Part shown: one piece after another, positions 1 to 7,567 of the stretch | Numbering within the stretch: the first letter of the stretch is position 1 | How the letters are laid out: each line of letters opens with the position of its first letter | Translations under genes and position numbers: made by a program | Source: Chloroflexi bacterium TSY | Lineage (GTDB): Bacteria > Chloroflexota > Anaerolineae > Caldilineales > Caldilineaceae | DNA length: 64,000 nucleotides | Assembly (NCBI GenBank): GCA_019217005.1 | Contig: JAHBNG010000012.1 | Coordinates: 1-64,000, forward strand | Reading direction: 5' to 3' | Notes under the pieces: generated by a model | Databases searched by the model: none | What the model saw: the letters and a program-made list of their open reading frames with translations, nothing else | What the model was told of the DNA's origin: nothing

Positions 1-48
1 CCCTTTCGGTTTGCCCTTTGTCACTCAAGCCTTTACCAGAAAGTAAAG
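1..48 (+). mobile_element. Right end of IS4-superfamily IS (continues left of window)
   Basis: These bases match the right end of the IS seen complete at 53142-54649, including its inverted repeat CTTTACCAGAAAGTAAAG. The identical IS/LysM-gene border recurs at 9955/9956, so the element lies directly against the truncated LysM gene in both copies of block X. The rest of this copy is outside the window. Confidence 0.85.
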
Positions 49-166
49 GTTAACGTACTCTCTTCTTTGTCAACCTATTTCTGAACCAGCCCCCGCAACG
101 CCGCCACCAACACCTGCACCATATACACCGGCTCCAACGTCAACGTCAACCGTTACACCCACACCT

Positions 167-898
167 GTGATTCATACCATCCAGAGCGGGGATAGTCTTC
201 TTGCGATTGCAGATCGGTACGATTTGAGCGTAGCGGCCCTGCAAGAAGCAAATGGTATTCTAGACCCGCGTGCCTTACAGATTGGTCAACAGTTGATTAT
301 TCCGCGTATTGAAGAACTGAATGAAAATGAAGTTGCAACAGCAACGCCTACGCCTTTGCCGGTCTCGGTCGAGAATGTCTACTTTAGCGAAACCACGATT
401 GGTGGACTTTGGGTACTGGGCGAAGTGTTGAATGATAGCGGTGTTCCGCTGGAGCAAGTACGAGTTGGTGTAACATTGCTCGATGAAAGCGAAAGTGAAC
501 TTGCCCAGGCTAGCGGGTTGGTCGCACTTGACTTTGTCGATGTGAACGAACGCGCGCCATTTGCAATCTTATTTGGTGCTGCGCCGGGACGTTTTGACCA
601 GTATCGTACGTATCCGATTAGTGCTGTTGGTGCATATATTGGAAGCTACTATCGAGATCTAGAAATACGCGGTCTAAAGAGCGAGGGAGAGCGGTATGCC
701 TCATATACGGTCAGCGTCCAGGTTGTGTTGACCGCCTATGACAATCTAGGACGCGTCATCGCGATGCGTCAAGTTGTGCCAGATCACAACGTTGTGCCTC
801 GTGGGGGAGAGACAACGTTTATTGATGTACTGGTTCCCATTGGTGGACCAGTCGAACGAATTGAAGCAGTTGCCCAAGGTCGACGCTTGCAGCAGTAG
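167..898 (+). CDS. LysM-domain protein, 5'-truncated by an IS (copy 1)
   Basis: The frame opens with one LysM motif (HTIQSGDSLLAIADRYDLS ... ALQIGQQLIIP), a peptidoglycan- or glycan-binding fold. A short Thr/Pro linker and an immunoglobulin-like FxLYD-type beta domain follow (motif 'LGEVLNDSGVPLEQVRV'). The GTG at 167 is unlikely to be the native start. The frame stays open leftwards through a Pro/Thr-rich linker (PAPYTPAPTSTSTVTPTP) to the IS border at 49. The true N-terminus, probably a signal or membrane anchor, has therefore been removed. It is followed by the sortase gene at 948. An identical copy is at 10074-10805. The role is inferred to be at the cell surface; expression is doubtful because the native promoter is lost. 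Confidence 0.75.
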   Translation: MIHTIQSGDSLLAIADRYDLSVAALQEANGILDPRALQIGQQLIIPRIEELNENEVATATPTPLPVSVENVYFSETTIGGLWVLGEVLNDSGVPLEQVRVGVTLLDESESELAQASGLVALDFVDVNERAPFAILFGAAPGRFDQYRTYPISAVGAYIGSYYRDLEIRGLKSEGERYASYTVSVQVVLTAYDNLGRVIAMRQVVPDHNVVPRGGETTFIDVLVPIGGPVERIEAVAQGRRLQQ

Positions 899-947
899 TC
901 AGTATTTGATAGGTCAGTCATCAATTATCAAGAATATCGAGAACAAA

Positions 948-1568
948 ATGTATAGACGAACTAAAATGGTGCTGATTTTTTGTCTGAGCATGTTTAGCTT
1001 AACGGGGTGTTGGTGGAACGATTTGTTTGGCAATACGAGCAACCTGCCAACACCGCCGCTCCGCAATCCAGCGATTGCACGTCCTGGTGCCAGGGGGCTT
1101 CTACCAGATAAAATAGAGATTCCAGCTATTGACTTAGATACCCCTGTTGTTGAACTGGGTTGGCATCCAGCCCGCAACGACGATGGCGCAGTGTTTAGCG
1201 AGTGGGATGTAGCCGATTTTGCCGCAGGGTGGCATAAGAATAGTGCGCTTCTCGGCGAAGGTGGCAACTTGGTGCTAAGTGCCCACAACAATATCAAAGG
1301 TGCCATTTTTCGGGAGCTAGATCAGCTCAAAAAAGGCGATGAGATAGCCATCTGGTCGGGAGAACACAGGGTTCGCTACTCTGTTAATCAGGTAATGATT
1401 GTTCCCGAGAAATATGCTTCGCCAGAGCAACGCGCGGAAAATTTGAACTGGATTCAACCTTTTAATGATGACCGACTAACTCTTGTTAGTTGTTGGCCCC
1501 GCAATGATAATAGCCACAGGATTATTGTGGTTGCTCGTCCGACAGAAGATGAGACAGCTTCTCCATAA
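948..1568 (+). CDS. Sortase-family cysteine transpeptidase with lipoprotein signal (copy 1)
   Basis: The 206-aa protein shows the sortase triad in order: His113 in SAHNN, Cys182 in LVSCWP and Arg191 in HRIIVVAR. The core 'IEIPAIDLDTPVVELGW' is typical of class D/E-like sortases. The N-terminus is unusual: MYRRTKMVLIFCLSMFSLTGC looks like a lipoprotein signal peptide with lipobox SLTGC, rather than the usual uncleaved membrane anchor. The start at 948 was chosen because it gives this signal; an upstream frame to 774 only overlaps the LysM gene. Its 3' end overlaps convergent rimI by 47 bp. Sortases join surface proteins to the envelope or to each other; no LPxTG-type substrate with a membrane tail was recognised in the window. 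An identical copy is at 10855-11475. Confidence 0.82.
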   Translation: MYRRTKMVLIFCLSMFSLTGCWWNDLFGNTSNLPTPPLRNPAIARPGARGLLPDKIEIPAIDLDTPVVELGWHPARNDDGAVFSEWDVADFAAGWHKNSALLGEGGNLVLSAHNNIKGAIFRELDQLKKGDEIAIWSGEHRVRYSVNQVMIVPEKYASPEQRAENLNWIQPFNDDRLTLVSCWPRNDNSHRIIVVARPTEDETASP

Positions 1569-2217
1569 GCCGATCACGCGTTGTGGCCAAAGGGCGCCAG
1601 ATGTGCCCATCGTCAAGTCTTTTCAGGGTAAATAGAATTGCATCATCGGTTTCAGTCAATTTCGTTGCTGGATAATAGTTTTTTCGTCGCCCAACAGTTT
1701 CAAAACCAAGCCCGCTATAAAGCAATTGCGCAGCCTGATTGCGTGACCGGACTTCCAAAGTTGCCAAAGCAATCCCTGAACGTCGCGCTTTTTCTAGCAT
1801 ATTGATCAGAAGCCATTTCCCCAGGCCGCGTCGCTGCCATTGCGGTGCAATAGCTAAGGATACAATGTGCATCTCTTCTGCTACAAGCCAATATCCTCCA
1901 TAACCGACCAGTTCTAGCACCATTCCATCAATCACTGCGTGTATACGAGACAAATTTTCGGAAAGGATTGGCCCTCTCTGCGTTCTGAAAGATAGGGAAC
2001 CCGGTTTTTTGGGGTCAGCATCATTGGAGCTTTGGGAGGCAGTTGTTCGCTGTAGTTGTGCAATCCAATAATGACTCTGTCGATTCTGTTCAATCTCTTT
2101 ATAGTAGGTTTTGATGGACCAGGGTGTTGGAAAACAGCGCGTTGCCAGTTGATATACAGAAGGAATGTCGTCAGATGTCATTGCTCGAAATCGAAGTGGG
2201 GCTGGATTGTTGTTCAA
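1522..2217 (-). CDS. rimI: Ribosomal-protein-alanine N-acetyltransferase RimI (copy 1)
   Basis: This is a GNAT-fold acetyltransferase with the acetyl-CoA loop QWQRRGLGKWLL and the RimI-like 'CFPTPWS' near the N-terminus and 'LEVRSRNQAAQLLYSGLGFETVGRRKNYY' near the C-terminus. RimI acetylates N-termini, classically of ribosomal protein S18. At 231 aa it is longer than usual (about 150). About 30 extra residues sit around positions 58-90 (ASQSSNDADPKKPGSLSFRT and following), apparently inserted between beta strands. It lies 17 bp downstream of tsaB on the same strand, the common bacterial tsaB-rimI pairing, so the two are probably co-transcribed. The 3' end overlaps the convergent sortase gene. 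An identical copy is at 11429-12124. Confidence 0.88.
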   Translation of the reverse strand: MNNNPAPLRFRAMTSDDIPSVYQLATRCFPTPWSIKTYYKEIEQNRQSHYWIAQLQRTTASQSSNDADPKKPGSLSFRTQRGPILSENLSRIHAVIDGMVLELVGYGGYWLVAEEMHIVSLAIAPQWQRRGLGKWLLINMLEKARRSGIALATLEVRSRNQAAQLLYSGLGFETVGRRKNYYPATKLTETDDAILFTLKRLDDGHIWRPLATTRDRLMEKLSHLLSDEQPQ

Positions 2218-2234
2218 TTTGTTTCCTTGCCTCC

Positions 2235-2951
2235 TTATGGGCTGCGCAGGTAGAGTGGTTGTAGATCCTCCAGATTATCCTGGATATTTGCGGCAAAATA
2301 TCGCGCTGCTAGTCGCGCTAGATTTCCGGCGCGTCGTAAACCACTCACGGCATCAACAATGGTCACATGCTCCAGATCGATGATGGCTCCATGAAGCTCG
2401 GTCGTTAGTTCGCCGATTGCCCAAACGAAACTTGGTTGTAGCGATTGGAGCATGGTCACAAATTCTTCGTTGGTTCCGACTGAATGTGTAGCGGCATCTG
2501 GACGCGCAAAGGTCGATTCTGCTGAATCAACTGAGGATAAGAGCCAGTTATAGCGTCCGCGTCCAGCTTGAATATACGGACAGAGGATTATGTTCTCACT
2601 TTTGTGCAATTTGGATTGGAGAGCCAGAGCCAACCAAGGCCACGCTGTTACGCAAAGGGTAGGAATACCTAGAACTTTTGGTGGGTGCGGCAAACCAATG
2701 GCAATTCCTTTAACAGCGCTGATCGCAATGCGTACGCCAGTGAAGCTTCCTGGACCTGTAGTGACGGCCAGGGCCGTCACCTGCTCTGGCTTCAAACGGA
2801 GCTGCTGTAATAGTTGTTGAGTTGTAACAAGGAGATCCTGGGTTTGCCTTCGTTGCGCTTGCCAGGTCCACTCTCCAAGCAACGTATCGGTCTCTAGATG
2901 ATAGATAGCGATTGAGGCCGTTTGCGTTGCAGTGTCAAGTGCGAGTAACAT
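2235..2951 (-). CDS. tsaB: tRNA threonylcarbamoyladenosine biosynthesis protein TsaB (copy 1)
   Basis: The N-terminus MLLALDTATQTASIAIY and the motif TTGPGSFTGVRIAIS are diagnostic of TsaB, the inactive ASKHA-fold partner of TsaD. TsaB is needed to form t6A at position 37 of ANN-decoding tRNAs. At 238 aa the length is normal. The conserved 'AVKGIA' and 'LGIPTLCV' segments follow the motif. It is the first gene of a two-gene unit with rimI. The identical copy at 12142-12858 would make an essential gene two-copy if the duplication is real. Confidence 0.92.
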   Translation of the reverse strand: MLLALDTATQTASIAIYHLETDTLLGEWTWQAQRRQTQDLLVTTQQLLQQLRLKPEQVTALAVTTGPGSFTGVRIAISAVKGIAIGLPHPPKVLGIPTLCVTAWPWLALALQSKLHKSENIILCPYIQAGRGRYNWLLSSVDSAESTFARPDAATHSVGTNEEFVTMLQSLQPSFVWAIGELTTELHGAIIDLEHVTIVDAVSGLRRAGNLARLAARYFAANIQDNLEDLQPLYLRSP

Positions 2952-3065
2952 AATCTATTATAAGCTGATTTGGATTCATGCAGAATGAATTATACCAAGC
3001 GGGAGATGACTAGGTAAATCTTAAGTGCAGCTCAATGATATTATCAATCAGAAACACTTAGTGCT

Positions 3066-3136
3066 TATCCGAAAAGTTCTGTGTCGATCCGTTCTGACTT
3101 GAGAAGTTGGTCGGACTCACAACCACTTTTCGGATA
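3066..3136. repeat. Small palindromic repeat upstream of nfo (copy 1)
   Basis: An 11-bp perfect inverted repeat (TATCCGAAAAG / CTTTTCGGATA) flanks about 50 bp and ends 25 bp before the nfo start codon. It could be a miniature element or a hairpin affecting nfo expression. It is repeated at 12973-13043 as part of block X. Confidence 0.55.
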
Positions 3137-3161
3137 GGTTCTTATTCACCAGGAGAAAACT

Positions 3162-4049
3162 ATGTCTGTTTTAATGCTTGGCGCACATATGTCAATTGCA
3201 GGGGGTGTTAGCCAAGCGCTTGATCGTGCAAGTTCGATCGGGAGCAATGCTGTTCAACTATTTACTAAAAACAATCGACAATGGCAAGGCCCACCAGTTG
3301 ATCAGGAGGATGTTGCTCGTTGGCACGATGAGATGCCCGCTCAGGAAATTGTTTATGCTGTGAGCCACGCCAGTTACCTCATTAACCTGGCCTCTCCCAA
3401 AGATCCGCTTTGGGAAAAAAGCCGTAATGCCCATAAAGATGAATTACAGCGTGCTCATGCCTATGGGGTACCTCATGTTGTGCTTCACCCAGGTGCGCAC
3501 ACGGGAAGAGGCGAGGAAGCAGGGGTTGAGCGCGTGGCTACCGCTTTGAATCAAATCCACGTTGAAACCCCTGAGTGCGTCGACACCATCACGTTGTTGG
3601 AGCTAATGGCCGGACAAGGTTCGACAGTTGGCTATAACTTCGGACTATTGCGCAACATCATCGAGCAGGTGGATGACCAGAATCGAGTGGGTGTCTGTGT
3701 TGATACATGCCATGCTTTTGCAGCTGGTTACAATATTCGAGTCCGTGATGGATATGAGGCCATGATGGACGAAATAGAACAGGAAATTGGTCTTGCCCGT
3801 GTCAAATGTTGGCACTTTAATGACAGCAAAGGAGGACTGGACAGCCGAATCGATCGACACACACATATCAGCGAAGGCGAGATCGGTGAGGATGGCTTCC
3901 GCTTTATCCTCAACGATCCACGGTGGGACGGAATCGCCATGTTGTTGGAGACACCAAAAAAGGATGATCTAAAAGACGATGTCAAGAACCTGACTCGTCT
4001 GCGCACATTGATCGAGGATGAAGAACGTGTTCCGCCAGGGTTGCGGTAA
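3162..4049 (+). CDS. nfo: Deoxyribonuclease IV / endonuclease IV (copy 1)
   Basis: This 295-aa AP endonuclease (TIM barrel, AP2Ec family) incises DNA at abasic sites in base-excision repair. Metal-binding segments are visible in order: HASYLINLA, HPGAHTG, LLELMAGQG, VCVDTCHAFAAGY, WHFNDSKGGLDSRIDRHTHI and LLETPK, matching the trinuclear zinc site of the family. An AGGAG ribosome-binding site lies 7 nt before ATG 3162. It is transcribed away from tsaB. The identical copy is at 13069-13956. Confidence 0.95.
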   Translation: MSVLMLGAHMSIAGGVSQALDRASSIGSNAVQLFTKNNRQWQGPPVDQEDVARWHDEMPAQEIVYAVSHASYLINLASPKDPLWEKSRNAHKDELQRAHAYGVPHVVLHPGAHTGRGEEAGVERVATALNQIHVETPECVDTITLLELMAGQGSTVGYNFGLLRNIIEQVDDQNRVGVCVDTCHAFAAGYNIRVRDGYEAMMDEIEQEIGLARVKCWHFNDSKGGLDSRIDRHTHISEGEIGEDGFRFILNDPRWDGIAMLLETPKKDDLKDDVKNLTRLRTLIEDEERVPPGLR

Positions 4050-4202
4050 GACTACCTCGATGCAAGGAGAAGACGAAAAGATCGATAGAGGAAATACACA
4101 AGTGCATTGACATTTCTTGCGTAAACAGCTATCATAGATTCAGTCAAACAAAAGGTTTTGGGCCAGAGATTAATGTGTCGATTTGCACAGCTTCTTCTAT
4201 AG
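4050..4202. other. Intergenic stretch with a possible promoter (copy 1)
   Basis: About 150 bp between nfo and the decarboxylase remnant holds no gene. TTGACA and TATCAT hexamers 17 bp apart (4106-4134, plus strand) resemble a sigma-70-type promoter, but no plus-strand gene follows closely. It may be fortuitous. Confidence 0.3.
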
Positions 4203-4404
4203 TCAATTGGCCAAGTCCTTGTCGGAATTTAGCCCCTCTGCCATTGTGTATATCAATTTCCACACAGCTTGAACATCATCTAATTCGGTTGGATAGGCTC
4301 CAATGCTAATCCGCACCATCCAACGTCCGTTGAGTGTGGCTGGCGTTAGGTAGGCTTCGCCGGAGCGATTTACTCGATCCGCCCAAGACAGGGTATGCTG
4401 GTCT
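4203..4404 (-). pseudogene. C-terminal fragment of group II PLP decarboxylase (copy 1, orphaned)
   Basis: Read on the minus strand this encodes the family's usual C-terminus (SWADRVNRSGEAYLTPATL, then NGRWMVRISIGAYPTELDD) and stops at 4203. In the second copy of this block (14110-14311) the N-terminal part lies beyond a MITE at 14527-15769. Here MITE A1 instead joins the fragment to an unrelated TPR gene, so the N-terminal part is absent. It cannot be functional. Confidence 0.85.
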
Positions 4405-4620
4405 CAGTAGATCCAAATTTCAGGTTTAGAGAGAGAATTTGGGCTAATTAGTTGACATAAATACGTATTTGCCAGTCAATACCTAGCATTTACGTAAAAT
4501 TTAAGCGATTTCTAGATATGAAATTGGCTGTTTTTTGGCAACTGAGATCTGAAAAAATGGCCCCAAAATCCCTTCTCTCCCGACTGAAAATAGTCAAAAA
4601 CGCCAAATTTGGATCTACTG
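4405..4620 (+). mobile_element. MITE-like element, subfamily A, copy A1
   Basis: Terminal inverted repeats are CAGTAGATCCAAATTT at the left and its reverse complement at the right. It contains no transposase. It is 216 bp, one T longer than other A copies in a T-run. The flanks differ: GGTCT on the left (the decarboxylase target site, as at 14307) and AGTAT on the right (the TPR-gene target site, as at 23379). The element therefore marks a recombinant junction rather than a simple insertion. Confidence 0.9.
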
Positions 4621-4833
4621 AGTATAGAAATCTGGCACAAACTTGGCAATATTCGATCCTTGATAAATGCATTAGATGGATTAGGGTTGGTTTATCTTGG
4701 ACAAGAGAGATTTCGCGAAGCAAGGAATACATTCCAGGAAGCATTAAGCAGATTAGAGCAGCTCAAGAATCAACCCGGCCATGATCGACTTTCTCATCTT
4801 TTAACAAAACATCTCGGTGAAGTCAAAGAGTGA
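4621..4833 (+). pseudogene. C-terminal fragment of TPR protein (copy 1)
   Basis: Following the AGTAT flank, the frame reads IEIWHKLGNIRSLINALDGL and on to LGEVKE-stop: one and a half tetratricopeptide repeats. It is the 3' end of the TPR gene whose 5' part is at 22238-23163 (and reversed at 7568-8520). An internal ATG at 4609 lies inside the MITE and would give only a 74-aa remnant. The same fragment is at 23379-23591. Confidence 0.8.
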
Positions 4834-4878
4834 TGGTCAAGTCGTCACCAATTCTTCGCTTATAAGGATAAGCATCAT

Positions 4879-4987
4879 AGTGTTAACTTCGGCGGGAATC
4901 ACGATTCGGTGGATGGGTACTCAGTATTCGGTAGGTCAGTAGCCAGTAACCGAACACCGACCTACTGACCACCGTTAAGTTAACACT
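4879..4987. repeat. Palindromic repeat (copy 1)
   Basis: AGTGTTAACTT at the left and AAGTTAACACT at the right enclose about 87 bp. The interior contains a second inverted pair (GGTAGGTCAGTAG / CCGACCTACTGACC), so the whole can fold into a long hairpin. It carries no coding capacity. The copy in block Y2 is at 23637-23745. Confidence 0.6.
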
Positions 4988-5052
4988 CACGGGATAAGCA
5001 TAATAAGGCTTGAGAAAGCGAACATGTAAACTTGCATCTCTCAAAATAAAAC

Positions 5053-5080
5053 GGAGGAGCTAAATTGTATTAGCTCCCCC
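5053..5080 (-). terminator. Rho-independent terminator of small peptide gene (copy 1)
   Basis: On the minus strand a GGGGGAGCTAA/TTAGCTCCTCC stem with a short loop is followed by GTTTTATTTT. It begins 12 bp after the stop codon of the 64-aa peptide gene at 5092. Confidence 0.75.
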
Positions 5081-5091
5081 GCTTAGGTCTA

Positions 5092-5286
5092 TCAACCACC
5101 TCCTAAGGTTTCTTCATGATCATCTGCCAGTGGTTCTGGCTCGGTTGCAGTACAAGAACTTTCATTCTCTAGATCGACATTGATCCGAACAAGTGGCTCT
5201 GGATTAATAGCGACTGCAACTGTAACCCATGCGATCAAAAGCCAGACAATCACACGCTTGAATAGTTCATAACTGTTAGAGTACAT
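5092..5286 (-). CDS. Small membrane or exported peptide, 64 aa (copy 1)
   Basis: The ATG at 5286 (MYSNSYELFKRVIVWLLIAW) was chosen because GGAGG lies 10 nt upstream; the open frame extends further to 5373 without a better start. A short charged N-terminus is followed by one hydrophobic helix (about residues 11-25), then an acidic Cys- and Pro-containing tail ending ETLGGG. No family was recognised. It is transcribed divergently from the STAND regulator at 5533, with a palindrome between them and its own terminator. This arrangement suits a peptide signal or a small regulated membrane protein. The function is unknown. An identical copy is at 23850-24044. Confidence 0.6.
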   Translation of the reverse strand: MYSNSYELFKRVIVWLLIAWVTVAVAINPEPLVRINVDLENESSCTATEPEPLADDHEETLGGG

Positions 5287-5411
5287 GTTCAGTTTGCCTC
5301 CGTTCAATAGGAGGCTCACCGAAGCAGAGATCTCTCCGCCAAAGCGGCACACGTGCGGCTCACAGCGAGCCAAAGTTTAGACGTTGTTCGTGACCTTTTC
5401 TGCGCAGTTCG

Positions 5412-5434
5412 TTGTCACATTTATATTGTGACAA
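5412..5434. promoter_or_regulatory. Operator-like palindrome between peptide gene and STAND gene (copy 1)
   Basis: TTGTCACA and TGTGACAA are a perfect 8-bp inverted repeat with a 7-bp AT-only spacer, about 100 bp before the STAND start and about 125 bp before the divergent peptide start. A dimeric HTH regulator, possibly the XRE domain of the neighbouring protein, is a plausible ligand (inference). The same palindrome is at 24170-24192. Confidence 0.55.
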
Positions 5435-5532
5435 AAGAGTGGCCCGTTTGGGTGGATAGTTTGGTGCATCTCATGCGCCAAAGTGGTTCAGATGTTGCGT
5501 TACTGTGAAGTAAGTGTGAAGGTTGTATATAG

Positions 5533-7482
5533 ATGTCAAGTTCTCCTAAGTATTATCCTGAGTTTGCTGAACTCTTGGATGGCTATCTTGCAACTGAAGA
5601 GCGTTCAGGAAATTGGTTGGCTGGACGTTTGAAAGTAAGTCGAAGCACCGTGAATCGTTGGCGTTCCGGTGAGACAAGACCAGACTCACCGGAGATCATT
5701 ATTCGTATTGCCGAAATATTAGGTGTACATAAACAAAGTGACCAGCAACGCTTACTGGCTGCGGCCGGTTATGGCTATCAGATGTTTAAGGAACCTGAAG
5801 CGTGCTTCACATTTATATCGGTTGCACCGCCTGCGCCTCCACCGCATTTTACGGGACGTCGCCGAATTCTGGATGCATTAACCGTCGCCATCAATTTTGG
5901 TGAGAATATTGCGATTCAAGGCATGGCTGGTATTGGCAAGACAGCCACGGCTCAACAACTGGCAGAGGAAACAAAGGATATTTTCAGCTGTGGAATTTTT
6001 TGGGGTTCGCTTACGGATCACGACGGTAATCCACTTCCTATCTTACGCGCATGGGAACGTGCATGTACGCAAGACTTAATGGATGTGAATGATCCTGTTG
6101 TGTTGGCTGACCGGGTATGTGAACTGCTAGTCAAGCGGCAAGAAATTGAGGGTTTGCTACTCGTGATTGTGGATGATGTACGTGAAGAATGGGTGGATGC
6201 AGCTCGAATACTGAAACGTGTCCGCCCTACAGACGGCCCAATGGTGATCACAACTCGCGATGAAAGGCTAGCGATGGCACTGGATATGCAGATTCATCGT
6301 CTTGACCCACTCCCATTAGAGGATGCACTAGACATGCTGTCAACTTCAGGAACGGCAGAGTTGGTGAAACATGAGACAGAATCTGCCAAAGAGTTGCTCG
6401 ATGTTATTGGTCGTTTGCCTTTGGCTATCAAGCTGGCTGGGGCACGTTTGGCAATGTTGGCTCGAAAACCCGGCTTTCAAATCAGTACGCTCACAGAACA
6501 AGTACGTTCACGAGCCCATGATGCGTTGGATATGCCAGGCGATCCGGGTTTGGTAGCAACCTTCAGTATTACCTACGATACCCTCACTGCTGATCAACAG
6601 CGCCTCTTTCGCTGGTTGAGCGTTTTTGCCACTGGCCCTCTGAAAGTGCCTCAGATAGCTGGTATATTGGGCATGGACGAAATTCAAACTGAGATGGCAC
6701 TCGATACATTAGTTCTATTGTCTGTTCTGAATTGGGGAGAAACAGCGGGCGTTTATGTTATGCATCCTCTGCTTCGTCAGTATGTAGCTATTCACTTAGA
6801 GGAAATGGGAGAGGTCCAAGAAGCCGAGAAGCAACATCTTGCATACTTCCTAGCTTTTGCCAAGGCGAATCAATCACAGGAGCCCGATGCTTGGGACAGA
6901 TTGGAAACGGAGCTTCCTAATTTGGTATTGGCTATAAAACGAGCGGCGTCTATGCAAGATAGTAAAGCTTTGCTCGCATTTGAAGAAACACTGTTACACA
7001 ATAGTCTGTTTTTGAATGTCCGTGGTTTTTACCAAGAAGCTGTTAGTTTATTTTCAAAATCATATGAAACCCAAAAAACAATGGGCAAGAATCCACTCCT
7101 TGCCCGAACCTTAAACAAACTTGCATGGTTCAATTACTGCCTTGGACAACTCGAAGATGCTCAGCAACAAGCGAACGAAGCGCTCGCAATCGCCAACGAA
7201 TTCTCCGATTTGGAGCAGCAGGCAGATAGCTTGCGCTATCAAGGTGTAATCCTCACTGTACAGGGCAATCCTAAACCAGCACTAAATTTCTTTGAAAAAG
7301 AACTGGCGATTCGCGAGAATTTGGGAGATCTTTCACAGTTGGCTGATAGTCTCAGTAGATCCAAATTTGGCGTTTTTGACTATTTTCAGTCGGGAGAGAA
7401 GGGATTTTGGGGCCATTTTTTCAGATCTCAGTTGCCAAAAACAGCCAATTTCATATCTAGAAATCGCTTAAATTTTACGTAA
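5533..7482 (+). CDS. STAND regulator: XRE HTH, NB-ARC ATPase, TPR; C-terminus replaced by MITE (copy 1)
   Basis: Residues 1-75 form an XRE-like helix-turn-helix (WLAGRLKVSRSTVNRWRSGE). An NB-ARC/STAND ATPase follows, with P-loop GMAGIGKT at 130-137, Walker B LLLVIVDDV near 210, ITTRDER (RNBS-B-like) near 238 and GRLPLAIKLAGARLA near 290. Winged-helix and tetratricopeptide regions come next. STAND proteins are ATP-driven signal switches; the HTH points to transcriptional control. The natural reading ends at LSQLADSL (7352). The last 43 codons are MITE A2 read-through ending at 7482. The natural continuation (LENLAVLETD...) is found only at 26547-26710. This copy lacks the frameshift present in the copy at 24291. 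Confidence 0.85.
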   Translation: MSSSPKYYPEFAELLDGYLATEERSGNWLAGRLKVSRSTVNRWRSGETRPDSPEIIIRIAEILGVHKQSDQQRLLAAAGYGYQMFKEPEACFTFISVAPPAPPPHFTGRRRILDALTVAINFGENIAIQGMAGIGKTATAQQLAEETKDIFSCGIFWGSLTDHDGNPLPILRAWERACTQDLMDVNDPVVLADRVCELLVKRQEIEGLLLVIVDDVREEWVDAARILKRVRPTDGPMVITTRDERLAMALDMQIHRLDPLPLEDALDMLSTSGTAELVKHETESAKELLDVIGRLPLAIKLAGARLAMLARKPGFQISTLTEQVRSRAHDALDMPGDPGLVATFSITYDTLTADQQRLFRWLSVFATGPLKVPQIAGILGMDEIQTEMALDTLVLLSVLNWGETAGVYVMHPLLRQYVAIHLEEMGEVQEAEKQHLAYFLAFAKANQSQEPDAWDRLETELPNLVLAIKRAASMQDSKALLAFEETLLHNSLFLNVRGFYQEAVSLFSKSYETQKTMGKNPLLARTLNKLAWFNYCLGQLEDAQQQANEALAIANEFSDLEQQADSLRYQGVILTVQGNPKPALNFFEKELAIRENLGDLSQLADSLSRSKFGVFDYFQSGEKGFWGHFFRSQLPKTANFISRNRLNFT

Positions 7483-7567
7483 ATGCTAGGTATTGACTGG
7501 CAAATACGTATTTATGTCAACTAATTAGCCCAAATTCTCTCTCTAAACCTGAAATTTGGATCTACTG
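7353..7567 (-). mobile_element. MITE-like element, subfamily A, copy A2 (inverted)
   Basis: It is a 215-bp element with both 16-bp terminal repeats, opposite in orientation to A1. The left flank AGTCT belongs to the STAND-gene target site and the right flank ATACT is the reverse complement of the TPR-gene target site AGTAT. The flanks do not match, so this is a recombinant junction joining the STAND gene head-on to the reversed TPR gene. Confidence 0.9.
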
